Under the pieces are notes generated by a model that saw only the letters and a program-made list of their open reading frames with translations, had not been told where the DNA came from and searched no databases. A stretch of DNA of 46,397 bases from positions 1-46,397 of the forward strand of contig MEUA01000028.1 of assembly GCA_001771505.1 (NCBI GenBank), read 5' to 3'. Shown piece after piece: positions 18,463 to 28,350 of the stretch; position 1 is the first letter of the stretch, and each line of letters begins with the position of its first letter. The stretch is from a candidate division WOR-1 bacterium RIFOXYB2_FULL_36_35. GTDB taxonomy: Bacteria > Margulisbacteria > WOR-1 > XYC2-FULL-46-14 > XYC2-FULL-37-10. The translations under genes and the position numbers were made by a program.

Positions 18463-18493
18463 ACTTGACAAACTCATTGTTAAGTTTTATTAT
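18463..18493 (+). promoter_or_regulatory. hspR-clpC promoter with HAIR-like HspR operator
   Basis: -35 TTGACA at 18465-18470, 17-bp spacer, -10 TATTAT at 18488-18493, about 17 bp before the start codon. ACTTGACA-N7-TGTTAAGT (18463-18485) is an inverted repeat with one mismatch covering the -35. It has the same geometry as the HAIR element bound by HspR (CTTGAGT-N7-ACTCAAG). I infer autoregulation by the adjacent hspR. Confidence 0.68.
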
Positions 18494-18510
18494 AATGTCT
18501 GTGATAAGTT

Positions 18511-18804
18511 ATGATGTTTTTTATATCAGATAGAAGACGACCAGTCTATACTATATCAATAGCGGCAGAAATGTTAGAATGTCATCCTAGAACATTGCGT
18601 ATATATGAAGAGAAGGGTTTAGTGAAACCTTATCGCCGTAATAATATTCGTCTCTATTCTCAGCAAGACATAGAGAGTATCAAGAAAATATGCGATTTAA
18701 TGGATGAATTAAGCATTAATTTATCTGCCGTTAGGGCATTATTTAAGGTTTCGGAGAAATTCCACCTTTCATTTTCAAAAATGATTGATAGAATGTTAGA
18801 ATAG
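18511..18804 (+). CDS. hspR: HspR-like MerR-family heat-shock repressor
   Basis: 97 residues with one MerR-type winged helix: 'TISIAAEMLECHPRTLRIYE' followed by EKGLVKPYR-N-N-I-R-L-Y-S and a helical tail (N-L-S-A-V-R). HspR proteins have this layout and repress chaperone operons through HAIR sites. The gene lies directly upstream of clpC (34 bp) with a HAIR-like palindrome over its own promoter. No good Shine-Dalgarno is visible and the predicted leader is only about 10 nt. HspR usually needs DnaK as co-repressor; dnaK is not in the window. The first two ATGs (18511, 18514) are both possible starts. Confidence 0.8.
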   Translation: MMFFISDRRRPVYTISIAAEMLECHPRTLRIYEEKGLVKPYRRNNIRLYSQQDIESIKKICDLMDELSINLSAVRALFKVSEKFHLSFSKMIDRMLE

Positions 18805-18838
18805 TATTAAGTACAGACCAAATAAAGGAGTTGAATAT

Positions 18839-21736
18839 ATGTCGATGATATGTGATGAGTGCCATATAAATCAAGCTACAGTTCATGTAACAAGAGTGGT
18901 AAATGGGAAAAAGGTTGTAAGACATTTATGTCCGACATGCGCGGAAAAACTTGGATTTATGCCAACAGATCTTGGGTTCCCAGGGTTTTTTGAAATTCCG
19001 GATATATTTGCTTCATTTTTTAAACGCCGTCCTTCTGAAAGAATATATGATTATTTTACGGATTCCGCGCAAAAGGTTATCCATCTTGCCTCAGAAGAGG
19101 CTCGCAGATTAAAACACGACCATTTGACGACAGAGCATCTACTACTTGGAATAATTCGTGAAGAGGGTTTTGCTTACAAAATTTTAAAAGATTTAGAAGT
19201 TGATCTTGTTGATCTTTTTTCTGATATTGAATCTTTAATTGGTCATGGAGAAGGGACTAAAGGAGAGATATCTCTTTCACCAAGAACAAAAAAAGTTTTG
19301 GAGCTTTCTTATAATGCAGCAAAAGAATTAGGTTTTAGTTTTGTAGGGTCAGAGCATATTCTTTTAGGAATTATTCGTGAAGGGGAGTCAATTTCAGCTC
19401 AATCTCTTCACAAACGTAAAATTACGTTTGATAAGGTTGTAAGCAAAATATTGGAAGAGTTGGAAAAAGAACAGAAGGGGGAAGAGGGGTTGCTTGGTGG
19501 GGATGCAGATGACCAGTTTTCCTTGGAAGGCGGGCCTGAGGGGATGGATATTCCCGAGGGGTCTGAGGATATAGAAGGTGGAGGAGGTGGTTTCTTTGGT
19601 GGTATGCCGGGGTTTGGTTTCCCAGGGACAATGGCTCCTCCCAGGTCAAGAAAACCGGCGCTTGCGTCTTTTGGTAAAGACTTGACTCTTGAAGCAAAGG
19701 AGGGGAGGCTTGATCCTGTTATAGATAGGAGTAAAGAGATAGAAAGGGTTATAAGAATTCTTTCTCGTCGAACCAAAAATAATCCGGCATTACTTGGTGA
19801 TCCCGGTGTTGGTAAAACAGCTATAGTGGAAGGCCTTGCTGATAAGATCATAAAAGGTGATGTCCCAGATGTTTTAAAAGGAAAGAAGCTTATCTCTCTT
19901 GATTTGGGAGGGATGGTAGCCGGAACAAAATACCGTGGCGAGTTTGAAGCCAGGATCAAAAAAGTTCTTGATGAAGTGCTAAGCAAAAAAAGAGAAATTA
20001 TTTTATTTATAGACGAACTTCATACTTTGGTTGGGGCTGGGGCTGCTGAGGGGGCAATTGATGCTGCCAATATGTTAAAGCCTGCGCTTGCAAGGGGAGA
20101 GTTACAAGTTATCGGAGCTACAACAGTTGATGAATACCGTAAAAATATAGAAAAAGACGCTGCATTGGAACGTAGATTTCAACCTGTTATGGTAAATGAA
20201 CCAGACAAGGAACTTGCCGTGCAAATATTGCAGGGGATTCGGTCTAAGTATGAAGAACATCACAGAGTGAAAATTCCTGATGCCGCTTTATTTGCAGCTG
20301 TCTCTTTGTCTGATCGTTACATATCAGATAGATTCCTTCCTGATAAGGCAATTGATGTTATGGATGAAGCTGCCGCAAAGGTTCGTTTAAAGCTTATTAA
20401 CAGGCCTAAAGCATTAAAAGAAGTTGAAAATAAAATTGAGGATGTTAAAAAGAGCCAGGCTGCAGCTATTGGCGAACAGAAATATGAAAAGGCCGCATCA
20501 AAAAGAGACGAATTACAGAGCCTGCAGGATCATTTGAAAAAGTTGGAAGAAGAATGGAAAGTGGAATCAAGTAATATCGCTGCTGTGGTTACAGAAGATG
20601 ATATTGCAGAGGTTGTTTCTGATTGGACGGGAATTCCTGTTGTAAAACTTACTCAAGCGGAGACGGAAAAACTTCTTCATATGGAAGAGACTTTGCATAA
20701 GCGTGTTATCGGACAGGATGAATCTATAGTTTCGATTGCTCAGGCTATTCGCAGGGGAAGGGCGGGGCTCAAGGCTCCTGAACGTCCGTTGGGATCTTTC
20801 ATTTTTGCGGGACCTACAGGGGTTGGAAAAACAGAGGTTGCAAGGCGCCTGGCGGAATTTATGTTTGGGACTATGGATGCAATGATTCGTATTGATATGT
20901 CTGAATATATGGAAAAGCATACCATATCGAGATTAATTGGAGCGCCTCCGGGATATGTTGGATATGAAGAGGGGGGAGTTTTAACTGAAGCTGTACGCCG
21001 TAAACCATATTCTGTTGTCCTTTTTGATGAAATAGAGAAAGGACATCCTGATGTGTTTAATGTTTTGCTTCAAATATTGGATGATGGAAGAGTTACAGAT
21101 TCTAAAGGAAAGCTTATTGATTTTAAAAATACAATAATCATCATGACTACAAATATTGGACAGAGACTGATAATTGAAAGGGGAGCTATAGGCTTTATGG
21201 CTAAAGAGGACAGGGAAGCCGATTATGAAAAGATGAAAGATACGGTTATGGATGAGATGAAAAAAGAGTTTAGACCTGAATTTTTAAACCGTATCGATGA
21301 AATTATAGTTTTTCATCCATTATCAGATGCAGAATTGAAGCAAATTGCAAAACTTATACTTTCTGATGTTGAGAGACAAATGGAGGAACAAGAGATGCAG
21401 CTAGCTATAGATGATGAGATTACATCTATGATAGTGAAAGAGGGGTATGATCCTAAATTTGGAGCAAGGCCTTTACGCCGTGCTGTTAGGCGTTTAATTG
21501 AAAATCCGTTAAGCAATCAATTGATTGAGGGAAAGTTTAAAGCCGGAGATAAAGTTGCCGCTGTTGTTAAAGATGGGAAAATAGTTTTTGAAAAGATCGG
21601 GAAGGCTGAAATTAAGGGTAAACGTTCTGAATCAGAAACTAAATCTGTAACAAAGCCTGTACAAGCTGAATCGTCATCTAAAAAAGAGCTCGATGGTGGA
21701 GAAAAATTCAAGAAAGGTAAAAAAAAGAGTAAATAA
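18839..21736 (+). CDS. clpC: ClpC-type AAA+ unfoldase with N-terminal McsA-like zinc finger
   Basis: 965 residues. ATP-driven unfoldase that feeds substrates to ClpP. Residues 1-40 form a CxxC...CxxC finger (C5, C8, C31, C34, in 'ICDECH' and 'LCPTC') like the N-terminus of McsA, fused ahead of a normal ClpC. Next come two Clp N repeats (~63-205), a Gly/Pro-rich acidic linker (~215-275), AAA1 (Walker A GDPGVGKT near 320, then FIDELH), a UVR-like coiled middle region ('[15 protein letters not shown]') and AAA2 (GPTGVGKT near 658, FDEIEK). The tail is lysine-rich. Shine-Dalgarno AAAGGAG lies 10 bp ahead. It is in an operon with hspR, so probably heat induced. It converges with hisA, leaving 6 bp. 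Confidence 0.96.
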   Translation: MSMICDECHINQATVHVTRVVNGKKVVRHLCPTCAEKLGFMPTDLGFPGFFEIPDIFASFFKRRPSERIYDYFTDSAQKVIHLASEEARRLKHDHLTTEHLLLGIIREEGFAYKILKDLEVDLVDLFSDIESLIGHGEGTKGEISLSPRTKKVLELSYNAAKELGFSFVGSEHILLGIIREGESISAQSLHKRKITFDKVVSKILEELEKEQKGEEGLLGGDADDQFSLEGGPEGMDIPEGSEDIEGGGGGFFGGMPGFGFPGTMAPPRSRKPALASFGKDLTLEAKEGRLDPVIDRSKEIERVIRILSRRTKNNPALLGDPGVGKTAIVEGLADKIIKGDVPDVLKGKKLISLDLGGMVAGTKYRGEFEARIKKVLDEVLSKKREIILFIDELHTLVGAGAAEGAIDAANMLKPALARGELQVIGATTVDEYRKNIEKDAALERRFQPVMVNEPDKELAVQILQGIRSKYEEHHRVKIPDAALFAAVSLSDRYISDRFLPDKAIDVMDEAAAKVRLKLINRPKALKEVENKIEDVKKSQAAAIGEQKYEKAASKRDELQSLQDHLKKLEEEWKVESSNIAAVVTEDDIAEVVSDWTGIPVVKLTQAETEKLLHMEETLHKRVIGQDESIVSIAQAIRRGRAGLKAPERPLGSFIFAGPTGVGKTEVARRLAEFMFGTMDAMIRIDMSEYMEKHTISRLIGAPPGYVGYEEGGVLTEAVRRKPYSVVLFDEIEKGHPDVFNVLLQILDDGRVTDSKGKLIDFKNTIIIMTTNIGQRLIIERGAIGFMAKEDREADYEKMKDTVMDEMKKEFRPEFLNRIDEIIVFHPLSDAELKQIAKLILSDVERQMEEQEMQLAIDDEITSMIVKEGYDPKFGARPLRRAVRRLIENPLSNQLIEGKFKAGDKVAAVVKDGKIVFEKIGKAEIKGKRSESETKSVTKPVQAESSSKKELDGGEKFKKGKKKSK

Positions 21737-21742
21737 TACTAA

Positions 21743-22447
21743 TTATAAAAGTTCTTTAAGTTTTATACTACCTGTGTATAATGCTTGACCTACAATACAA
21801 CCCTCAAGAGGAAGCTTTTTTAGTTTTTCTATATCTTCGGTACAGGCAACCCCTCCGGACGCAATAACCGGAACTTTTACAGCATTTGCGAATTTTTCAA
21901 TTTCATCAAAATTAGGACCCGTAAGCATCCCATCACGAGAAATATCTGTAAATATAAATCTTTTAACTCCCATTGCGACAACTTCTTGTCCTAACGCAGC
22001 GGCAGTCTTTTGCGAAACATTTGTCCATCCGTTTGCCATTACTTTTCCATCTTTTGCGTCTACAGCTACAATTATTTGATCTCTAAATTTCTGACAAACT
22101 TTTTCTATTAAATTGGGATTAAATATCGCGGAACTTCCAAGTACAACACGAGAAATTCCAAGGGACAAGAGTTTTTCAATGTCGTCCATTCTTCTGTATC
22201 CTCCGCCTACTTGAATGGCTATATTTGATGTCTCTACAATTTTTTTTATGATCTCAAAATTTTTGGGAGTTCCTGTTCTTGCTCCATCTAAATCTACGAC
22301 ATGAAGACGTTTAGCTCCTTCTTGTTCCCACGTTAGCATTGCTTTGACAGGATCTTCATAATAGATGGTTTTTTTGTCGAAATGGCCTTGTTTTAGCCTT
22401 ACGCATTTTCCATCTAATATATCTATAGCTGGTATTATTTCAAACAT
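21743..22447 (-). CDS. hisA: ProFAR isomerase HisA
   Basis: 234 residues, normal length. It isomerises the aminoaldose ProFAR to the aminoketose PRFAR, step 4 of histidine synthesis, as a TIM barrel. Catalytic Asp9 (PAID) and Asp130 (VAVDAKDGKV) are both present, as are the phosphate-binding GGG (81-83) and the IASGG segment near the end. Its start overlaps the end of hisH by 13 bp, so the two are translationally coupled. The next gene in a usual his operon, hisF, is absent; clpC converges 6 bp away. Confidence 0.96.
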   Translation of the reverse strand: MFEIIPAIDILDGKCVRLKQGHFDKKTIYYEDPVKAMLTWEQEGAKRLHVVDLDGARTGTPKNFEIIKKIVETSNIAIQVGGGYRRMDDIEKLLSLGISRVVLGSSAIFNPNLIEKVCQKFRDQIIVAVDAKDGKVMANGWTNVSQKTAAALGQEVVAMGVKRFIFTDISRDGMLTGPNFDEIEKFANAVKVPVIASGGVACTEDIEKLKKLPLEGCIVGQALYTGSIKLKELL

Positions 22448-23058
22448 ATTTCACCAAAATTCTTTAAAATTTTTAATCCTACAACACCCGATTTTTCAGG
22501 ATGGAATTGAATTCCAAACATTTTCCCTTTTGATATAGAAGAAACAAATTCAATCCCATAATCTGTGGTCGTGCTTACAATCGACTCTTCTTTGGGGTTG
22601 CAATAATAAGAATGAGCAAAGTATACCATAGATCCGTTTTCAATTCCATTAAAGAGCTTAGATTCATTTTTTATTTTCATCTGATTCCACCCCATATGAG
22701 GAATTGATAATTTTAAATCTGTTCTTGTAAAGTTGAATTTTTTTACTTCTCCTTTTATTATGGCAAGCCCTTTGTCTCTTCCTTCTTCCGATTTCTCAAA
22801 AAGAAGTTGAAAGCCAATACATATTCCAAGAAAAGGTTTGTTTCTGGCTATTGCTTCTTCTATAGTTAATTCAAGCCCTTTTGCCCTTAATTCTTTCATT
22901 GCCGAGTCAAAGGCTCCGACTCCCGGGAGAATTATTCCGCTTGCAGAAAGTATTTCAGCTTTATCTTTTGTTAATGTTGCCTTAACACCTAAATTTTCTA
23001 GGGCTTTTTGAACGCTTCTTAGATTTCCCGCGCCATAGTCGATTATAGCTATAAACAT
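22435..23058 (-). CDS. hisH: Imidazole glycerol phosphate synthase glutaminase subunit HisH
   Basis: 207 residues. It is a class I glutamine amidotransferase that supplies ammonia to HisF in IGP synthesis. The triad is visible: Cys80 in GICIGFQ, and His186 and Glu188 in QFHPEKS. The oxyanion strand PGVGAF is at 45-50. It overlaps the ROK gene by 10 bp upstream and hisA by 13 bp downstream. HisF must be encoded elsewhere. No anomalies. Confidence 0.96.
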   Translation of the reverse strand: MFIAIIDYGAGNLRSVQKALENLGVKATLTKDKAEILSASGIILPGVGAFDSAMKELRAKGLELTIEEAIARNKPFLGICIGFQLLFEKSEEGRDKGLAIIKGEVKKFNFTRTDLKLSIPHMGWNQMKIKNESKLFNGIENGSMVYFAHSYYCNPKEESIVSTTTDYGIEFVSSISKGKMFGIQFHPEKSGVVGLKILKNFGEICLK

Positions 23059-23948
23059 AGCGCTCCAGCTCCTAAAACACCGGCTTTTGAACCAAGACGC
23101 GCTTTAACTATTTTTATAGTAGATGCAGGGATTGGCAGAGCATGTTTTTTGACATAAGATCGTACAGGCTTAAGCAGTAAATTATCCATGTTTGAGAGTC
23201 CTCCACCTACAACTATAAGTTCCGGATCGAAAATATTGACGAGATTTGTAATTCCTAATCCTAAATAATATGCAACTTGATCTATAATTTTTAGAGCTTT
23301 TTTCTCTCCTTGTTGGGCTTTTATGTGAACAGCCATGGCATTTTCTCCAAAAATTTTTTTAATAGAAGTTCCTGACGCCATTGATTCTAAATCTCCATAA
23401 TTTCCACAACCACACTTATATTTGCGATTGCTTGCATCTATTATTATATGTCCTATTTCTCCCGCAGATCCATTTTTACCTCTATAAATTTTCCTTTCAA
23501 TTATTATTCCACCTCCGATTCCGGTGGAGACTGTTATATAAATAAAATTTTTGGCCTTTTTGCCGGCGCCAAAAAGAGCTTCTCCGTATGCCGCGCAATT
23601 TGCATCGTTATCAACATAAACCGGAATACGAAACATGTCGGTTAGTATTTTTTTTAAATTTACCTTTTTCCAGCCGGGAAGATTTGGGGGATTTACGACT
23701 ATCCCTTTTTCATATAATATAGGGCCTGGTACGCCTATTCCTATTGCTGATATTTTTGCTTTGCTTAATTTTTTTAAAGTTTCTATTGATTTTTTTATTT
23801 TATTGAGGACTGCTTTTTTCCCTTTTTTAGCTTCGGTAGGGATGTTTATGTCTGTGATGATGTTTTTTTTGTCTAAATCGATGAGAGCGGAAGCGATTTT
23901 TGTCCCTCCTAAGTCAATGCCTATAACACAATTTTTAGGATTTTCCAT
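23049..23948 (-). CDS. ROK-family sugar kinase (glucokinase-like)
   Basis: 299 residues. ATP-dependent phosphorylation of glucose or an amino sugar is likely. It has the ATP loop 'IGIDLGGTKIASALID' (~9-24), the catalytic DNDANCAAYGE (113-123) and the GIGGGIIIERKIYRG loop, followed by GEIGH. The ROK zinc site normally has one His and three Cys. Here H167, C179 and C181 are present, but the third Cys position is Asp186 (CGCGNYGD). Zinc binding may therefore be altered. First gene of a ROK-hisH-hisA operon; a -10-like TATACT lies at 23965-23970. Placement with his genes is unusual and substrate is not deducible. Confidence 0.9.
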   Translation of the reverse strand: MENPKNCVIGIDLGGTKIASALIDLDKKNIITDINIPTEAKKGKKAVLNKIKKSIETLKKLSKAKISAIGIGVPGPILYEKGIVVNPPNLPGWKKVNLKKILTDMFRIPVYVDNDANCAAYGEALFGAGKKAKNFIYITVSTGIGGGIIIERKIYRGKNGSAGEIGHIIIDASNRKYKCGCGNYGDLESMASGTSIKKIFGENAMAVHIKAQQGEKKALKIIDQVAYYLGLGITNLVNIFDPELIVVGGGLSNMDNLLLKPVRSYVKKHALPIPASTIKIVKARLGSKAGVLGAGALCL

Positions 23949-24041
23949 TTGTAATAAAGTATAACACGAAATAAAAAGCGCTGGGGGGTTAAGATTTTAG
24001 CTTTGGCATTGTCACTCTCAAGGCTTAACTGCTAAAAGTTG

Positions 24042-24099
24042 TTGACATTAGAGTCTCCCTATTGCTATAATTATCACTCAGTGTTATGGAGTGATAATT
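24042..24099 (+). promoter_or_regulatory. groESL promoter with CIRCE-like HrcA operator
   Basis: -35 TTGACA (24042-24047), 18-bp spacer, -10 TATAAT (24066-24071). A perfect inverted repeat TTATCACTC-N9-GAGTGATAA (24071-24097), extended by AA/TT outside, overlaps the -10 end. It has the exact geometry of CIRCE (TTAGCACTC-N9-GAGTGCTAA) with G3 and its partner C changed. HrcA-type repression is inferred; hrcA is not in the window. A leader of about 110 nt follows. Confidence 0.88.
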
Positions 24100-24188
24100 T
24101 GTGAGTAAAATGTCAGATGAATTGAAGTAAAATTTTTTTATGTCGTTTGAAATTTAGTTTTATATAAAAAAGGAGGTGACGTGAAAGT

Positions 24189-24485
24189 ATGGCAGCAAAA
24201 AAGCTTATACCGCTTGGGGATAGAGTTGTAGTATTGCCTGAGCCGCAAGAAGAAAAAACTCGTTCAGGGATTGTTCTTCCGGATACAGCAAAAGAAAAAC
24301 CATCAGAAGGAACAGTTGTTGCTGTTGGCACGGGAAGAATTTTGGATAACGGACAAAAAGTTGCTATTGAAGTAAAAGTTGGAGATAAGGTTATCTATAG
24401 CAAATACGGTGGGACAGAAGTTAAACTTGAAGGTGAAGAGTATATAATTTTACAAGAGAGAGATATTTTGGCAGTAAAAGGTTAA
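24189..24485 (+). CDS. groES: Co-chaperonin GroES (Cpn10)
   Basis: 98 residues, normal length. It forms the heptameric lid of the GroEL chamber. The N-terminal strand '[14 protein letters not shown]' and mobile-loop region '[21 protein letters not shown]' are typical, and it ends with the conserved [13 protein letters not shown] strong AGGAGGTGA lies at 24171-24179, 9 bp ahead. First gene of the CIRCE-controlled groESL operon, 27 bp before groEL. Confidence 0.98.
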   Translation: MAAKKLIPLGDRVVVLPEPQEEKTRSGIVLPDTAKEKPSEGTVVAVGTGRILDNGQKVAIEVKVGDKVIYSKYGGTEVKLEGEEYIILQERDILAVKG

Positions 24486-24503
24486 TAGAATTTTTGGAGG
24501 TGA

Positions 24504-26162
<1,659 letters not shown>

Positions 26163-26198
26163 AACTATCTGCATCATCTAGTTTTAGTTTTGATAGAA

Positions 26199-26228
26199 GG
26201 GCCGGTTATTAAATCGGCCCTTTTTTTT
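26199..26228 (+). terminator. groESL Rho-independent terminator
   Basis: GGGCCG (26199-26204), 10-nt loop, CGGCCC (26215-26220), then eight T. It lies 37 bp after the groEL stop. Confidence 0.95.
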
Positions 26229-26316
26229 GTTGCTTTCTGCTTACAAGCCTCAAAGCTTATGATGAAATAAGAGTTTTTGTTGTCATCCGAAAAATTCTTC
26301 TGTACGTGGATGATTA

Positions 26317-26345
26317 TTGATAAATTTTTAATCGGATGATATTAT
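26317..26345 (+). promoter_or_regulatory. Predicted aroQ promoter
   Basis: TTGATA (26317-26322), 17-bp spacer, TATTAT (26340-26345). The predicted leader of about 55 nt contains the repeat at 26352-26388. Confidence 0.6.
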
Positions 26346-26351
26346 AACACC

Positions 26352-26388
26352 AGGTTTCAAGAGATCAAGGTGTCGAGGTTTCAAGAGA
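26352..26388 (+). repeat. Direct repeat of AGGTTTCAAGAGA in the aroQ leader
   Basis: Two identical 13-mers, 26352-26364 and 26376-26388, with period 24 and similar filler (TCAAGGTGTCG). It belongs to the short-word repeat class seen elsewhere in the window. Confidence 0.8.
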
Positions 26389-26406
26389 GCAAAAGGAGCG
26401 CTTGAA

Positions 26407-26844
26407 ATGAAGAAAATTCTAGTCATCCATGGGCCGAATTTAGATCTTTTAGGACAGAGGGAAATCGATGTTTATGGCAAATTTACCCTTGAAGAGATAA
26501 ATTCCGAACTTAATAAATCGGCAAAAGAGCTTGGGGTGGAACTTGAAATAATTCAACTTGCAGGTGAAGGGGAAATTGTTAAAAAAGTAGGGTCAGCCAA
26601 AAAAGAGGGCTTTTCAGCAATAATTATAAACCCCGGAGGATATACTCATTACAGTATTGCGATCCGTGACGCAGTTGCCGCAGTTGATATTCCTACAATA
26701 GAGGTGCATCTTTCAAATATTTACGCACGCGAGGAGTTTCGCCACACATCTGTTATTGCCGCTGTAGCCCGCGGCCAAGTTTCAGGATTTGGAAAGGAAA
26801 GCTACTTATTGGGGCTTAGAGCCGCTGTTGCTTCTATGAGATGA
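26407..26844 (+). CDS. aroQ: Type II 3-dehydroquinate dehydratase
   Basis: 145 residues, standard for the type II family. It converts 3-dehydroquinate to 3-dehydroshikimate in the shikimate pathway. Catalytic Tyr23 (DVYG) and His101 (EVHLSN), plus Arg112 (EEFR) and the [15 protein letters not shown] substrate loop with His81, are intact. The usual QxN-x-EGE segment reads QLAGEGE at 50-56, a small departure. Shine-Dalgarno AAAGGAG precedes it. It overlaps the M24 peptidase by 4 bp (ATGA), and the M24 gene is followed by ispD, forming one operon. Confidence 0.95.
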   Translation: MKKILVIHGPNLDLLGQREIDVYGKFTLEEINSELNKSAKELGVELEIIQLAGEGEIVKKVGSAKKEGFSAIIINPGGYTHYSIAIRDAVAAVDIPTIEVHLSNIYAREEFRHTSVIAAVARGQVSGFGKESYLLGLRAAVASMR

Positions 26845-27572
26845 TTAGCGACTACGGGTTACCTACTGCAGACTCCTGTCTGCCGGCTGATTTTAAAAAA
26901 GCGATAGAGATTGCTGAAAAAGTTTTTAAAGAACTTCCGACATTTGTAAAAATAGGCCTTTCTGAAAAAGAAGTTGCCCAAAAAATTAGGTCTGCATTAA
27001 AAAAGCATGGAGCTAAAAAAGAGGCTTTCCGCATAATTGTAGCATCAGGTAAAAATTCCACTAAAATACATGGCTTTGCGGGTAGAAGAAAAATCAAACA
27101 AGGTGACATTGTCATGTTTGATTTTGGAGCTTTGTATAATACTTTTAGATCAGATATTACAAGAACCTATATTATAGGAAAACCGACAAAGAAACACAAA
27201 AAGATATGGGCACTTCTTTTAAAGGCTCAAAAAGGAGCAATTGAAAAGATTAAAGCGGGAACCTCCTGCAAAGTAGTTGATCTTACCGCAAGAGCTATAA
27301 TACAAAGAGCAGGCCACGGTGAAAATTTTATCCATTCGACAGGACACGCCGTACGACACAAAATCCACGAATATCCGAGGATTCGTTCAAAAAGCAGAGG
27401 AGTTTTGAAAGAGGGCGATGTTATTACAATTGAGCCGGGGATTTATATAAAAGGATGGGGTGGGATGCGGGTTGAGGACATGGTTTTGGTGACAAAAAGG
27501 GGGTATAGGGTTTTGACGAGGTTGCCGCAAACCCTCACCCTAAATCCCTCTCCCAGAGGGCGAGGGACTTAA
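26841..27572 (+). CDS. M24-family metallopeptidase (Xaa-Pro aminopeptidase-like), lacking the N-terminal creatinase domain
   Basis: 243 residues, pita-bread fold only; full PepP/PepQ proteins are about 350 or more. All five metal ligands are visible: D in FDFGALY, D in SDITRT, H in [13 protein letters not shown] in IEPGIY and E in RVEDMV. A methionine-aminopeptidase-like role is also possible, but [12 protein letters not shown] favours the prolidase branch. Both ends look remodelled by repeats. The N-terminal ~17 residues come from a stretch with a perfect GCAGAC-TCCT-GTCTGC hairpin (26868-26883). The last ~14 residues ([13 protein letters not shown]) come from a CCCTC/GAGGG repeat (27532-27568). 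ATGA overlap with aroQ. Confidence 0.88.
   Translation: MISDYGLPTADSCLPADFKKAIEIAEKVFKELPTFVKIGLSEKEVAQKIRSALKKHGAKKEAFRIIVASGKNSTKIHGFAGRRKIKQGDIVMFDFGALYNTFRSDITRTYIIGKPTKKHKKIWALLLKAQKGAIEKIKAGTSCKVVDLTARAIIQRAGHGENFIHSTGHAVRHKIHEYPRIRSKSRGVLKEGDVITIEPGIYIKGWGGMRVEDMVLVTKRGYRVLTRLPQTLTLNPSPRGRGT
27532..27568 (+). repeat. CCCTCACCC...CTCTCCC-AGAGGGCGAGGGA repeat at the peptidase 3' end
   Basis: A self-complementary stretch (CCCTCTCCCAGAGGGCGAGGG core). I recall that very similar sequences are scattered as intergenic repeats in many unrelated bacteria. Here it encodes the C-terminal tail and then the stop. Confidence 0.7.
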
Positions 27573-27576
27573 TTTC

Positions 27577-28227
27577 ATGAAAACAACAGCCATCATAACA
27601 GCCGGCGGATCGGGACAGCGAATGGGTGAGCCCAAGCAGTTTCTTTTCTTGCTTGGACGACCTATGCTTGAATGGACAATTGACGCATTTAAAAAGTGTG
27701 ATGCTATAAACGAGATAATTCTTGTTGTCGCAAAAGATAATATTGCAAAGGCAAAGGTTTATGGATTTAAAGTTGCAGAAGGGGGAGAGGAGCGGACCGA
27801 TTCTGTTAGAAATGGATTGGCACTAGTTTCTCCTGATACCGATATTGTCCTAATACATGATGGAGCCAGACCCCTTGTTACGGAGAAGATTATAAAAAGA
27901 GCGGTTGATGGGTTAAAGGAGACGGGAGCTGCAATTGTTGGTGTGCCGGTGAAGGATACTGTAAAACAAGTGAACAGTGAACAGTGTACAGTGTACAGAA
28001 CGCTTGAGAGAAGTTCTTTATGGCAAGCGCAGACACCCCAGGCGTTTCGATATGACATTATCAAAAAGGCATATGAAAATGCGAAATCAAATGCGACTGA
28101 TGATTCAAAGCTGGTTGAGGATTTAGGGATTAAAGTTAAAATGGTTATGGGGAGTTATGAGAATATAAAAGTTACGACACCGGAAGATCTGATAATCGCA
28201 GAAGCTTTTTTGAAAAACAGATTATGA
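27577..28227 (+). CDS. ispD: 2-C-methyl-D-erythritol 4-phosphate cytidylyltransferase IspD
   Basis: 216 residues. It makes CDP-methylerythritol from MEP and CTP in the non-mevalonate isoprenoid pathway. The CTP loop 'AIITAGGSGQRMGEPKQFL' (~5-23) is intact, as are DGARPLV and PVKDTVK. Residues around 132-141 (VNSEQCTVYR) are encoded by four tandem heptamers (27970-27997), replacing the usual variable hairpin before TLERS-LW-AQTPQ. Downstream, ispF, often adjacent, is missing; the REP copy C begins 10 bp after the stop. Confidence 0.95.
   Translation: MKTTAIITAGGSGQRMGEPKQFLFLLGRPMLEWTIDAFKKCDAINEIILVVAKDNIAKAKVYGFKVAEGGEERTDSVRNGLALVSPDTDIVLIHDGARPLVTEKIIKRAVDGLKETGAAIVGVPVKDTVKQVNSEQCTVYRTLERSSLWQAQTPQAFRYDIIKKAYENAKSNATDDSKLVEDLGIKVKMVMGSYENIKVTTPEDLIIAEAFLKNRL
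27970..27997 (+). repeat. Tandem heptamer x4 inside ispD
   Basis: GTGAACA, GTGAACA, GTGTACA, GTGTACA in succession (28 bp), read as V-N-S-E-Q-C-T-V-Y. The frame is kept, and the segment replaces a variable loop. Confidence 0.88.
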
Positions 28228-28236
28228 ACTCCGATT

Positions 28237-28266
28237 GGGTCTGTTTGCATAATGGTCATTTCCGTG
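28237..28266 (+). repeat. REP-like repeat copy C, truncated head
   Basis: GGGTCTGTTTGCATAATGG followed by TCATTTCCGTG matches the first ~30 bp of copies A and B, then diverges. TGAACTCCGATT directly before it looks like a remnant of the palindromic element. Confidence 0.75.
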
Positions 28267-28318
28267 CCGTATCTGCCTCCTGCGTGATAAAATTTGCCGC
28301 TCTTACAATATTTATCTA

Positions 28319-28344
28319 AAATTTCTATGTTTTTTTGTCGATAT
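28319..28344 (+). promoter_or_regulatory. AAATTT-N14-CGATAT box before the start codon
   Basis: AAATTT 28319-28324, CGATAT 28339-28344, six bases before ATG 28351. Same spacing as at 14904 and 16769. Confidence 0.5.
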
Positions 28345-28350
28345 ATATAT

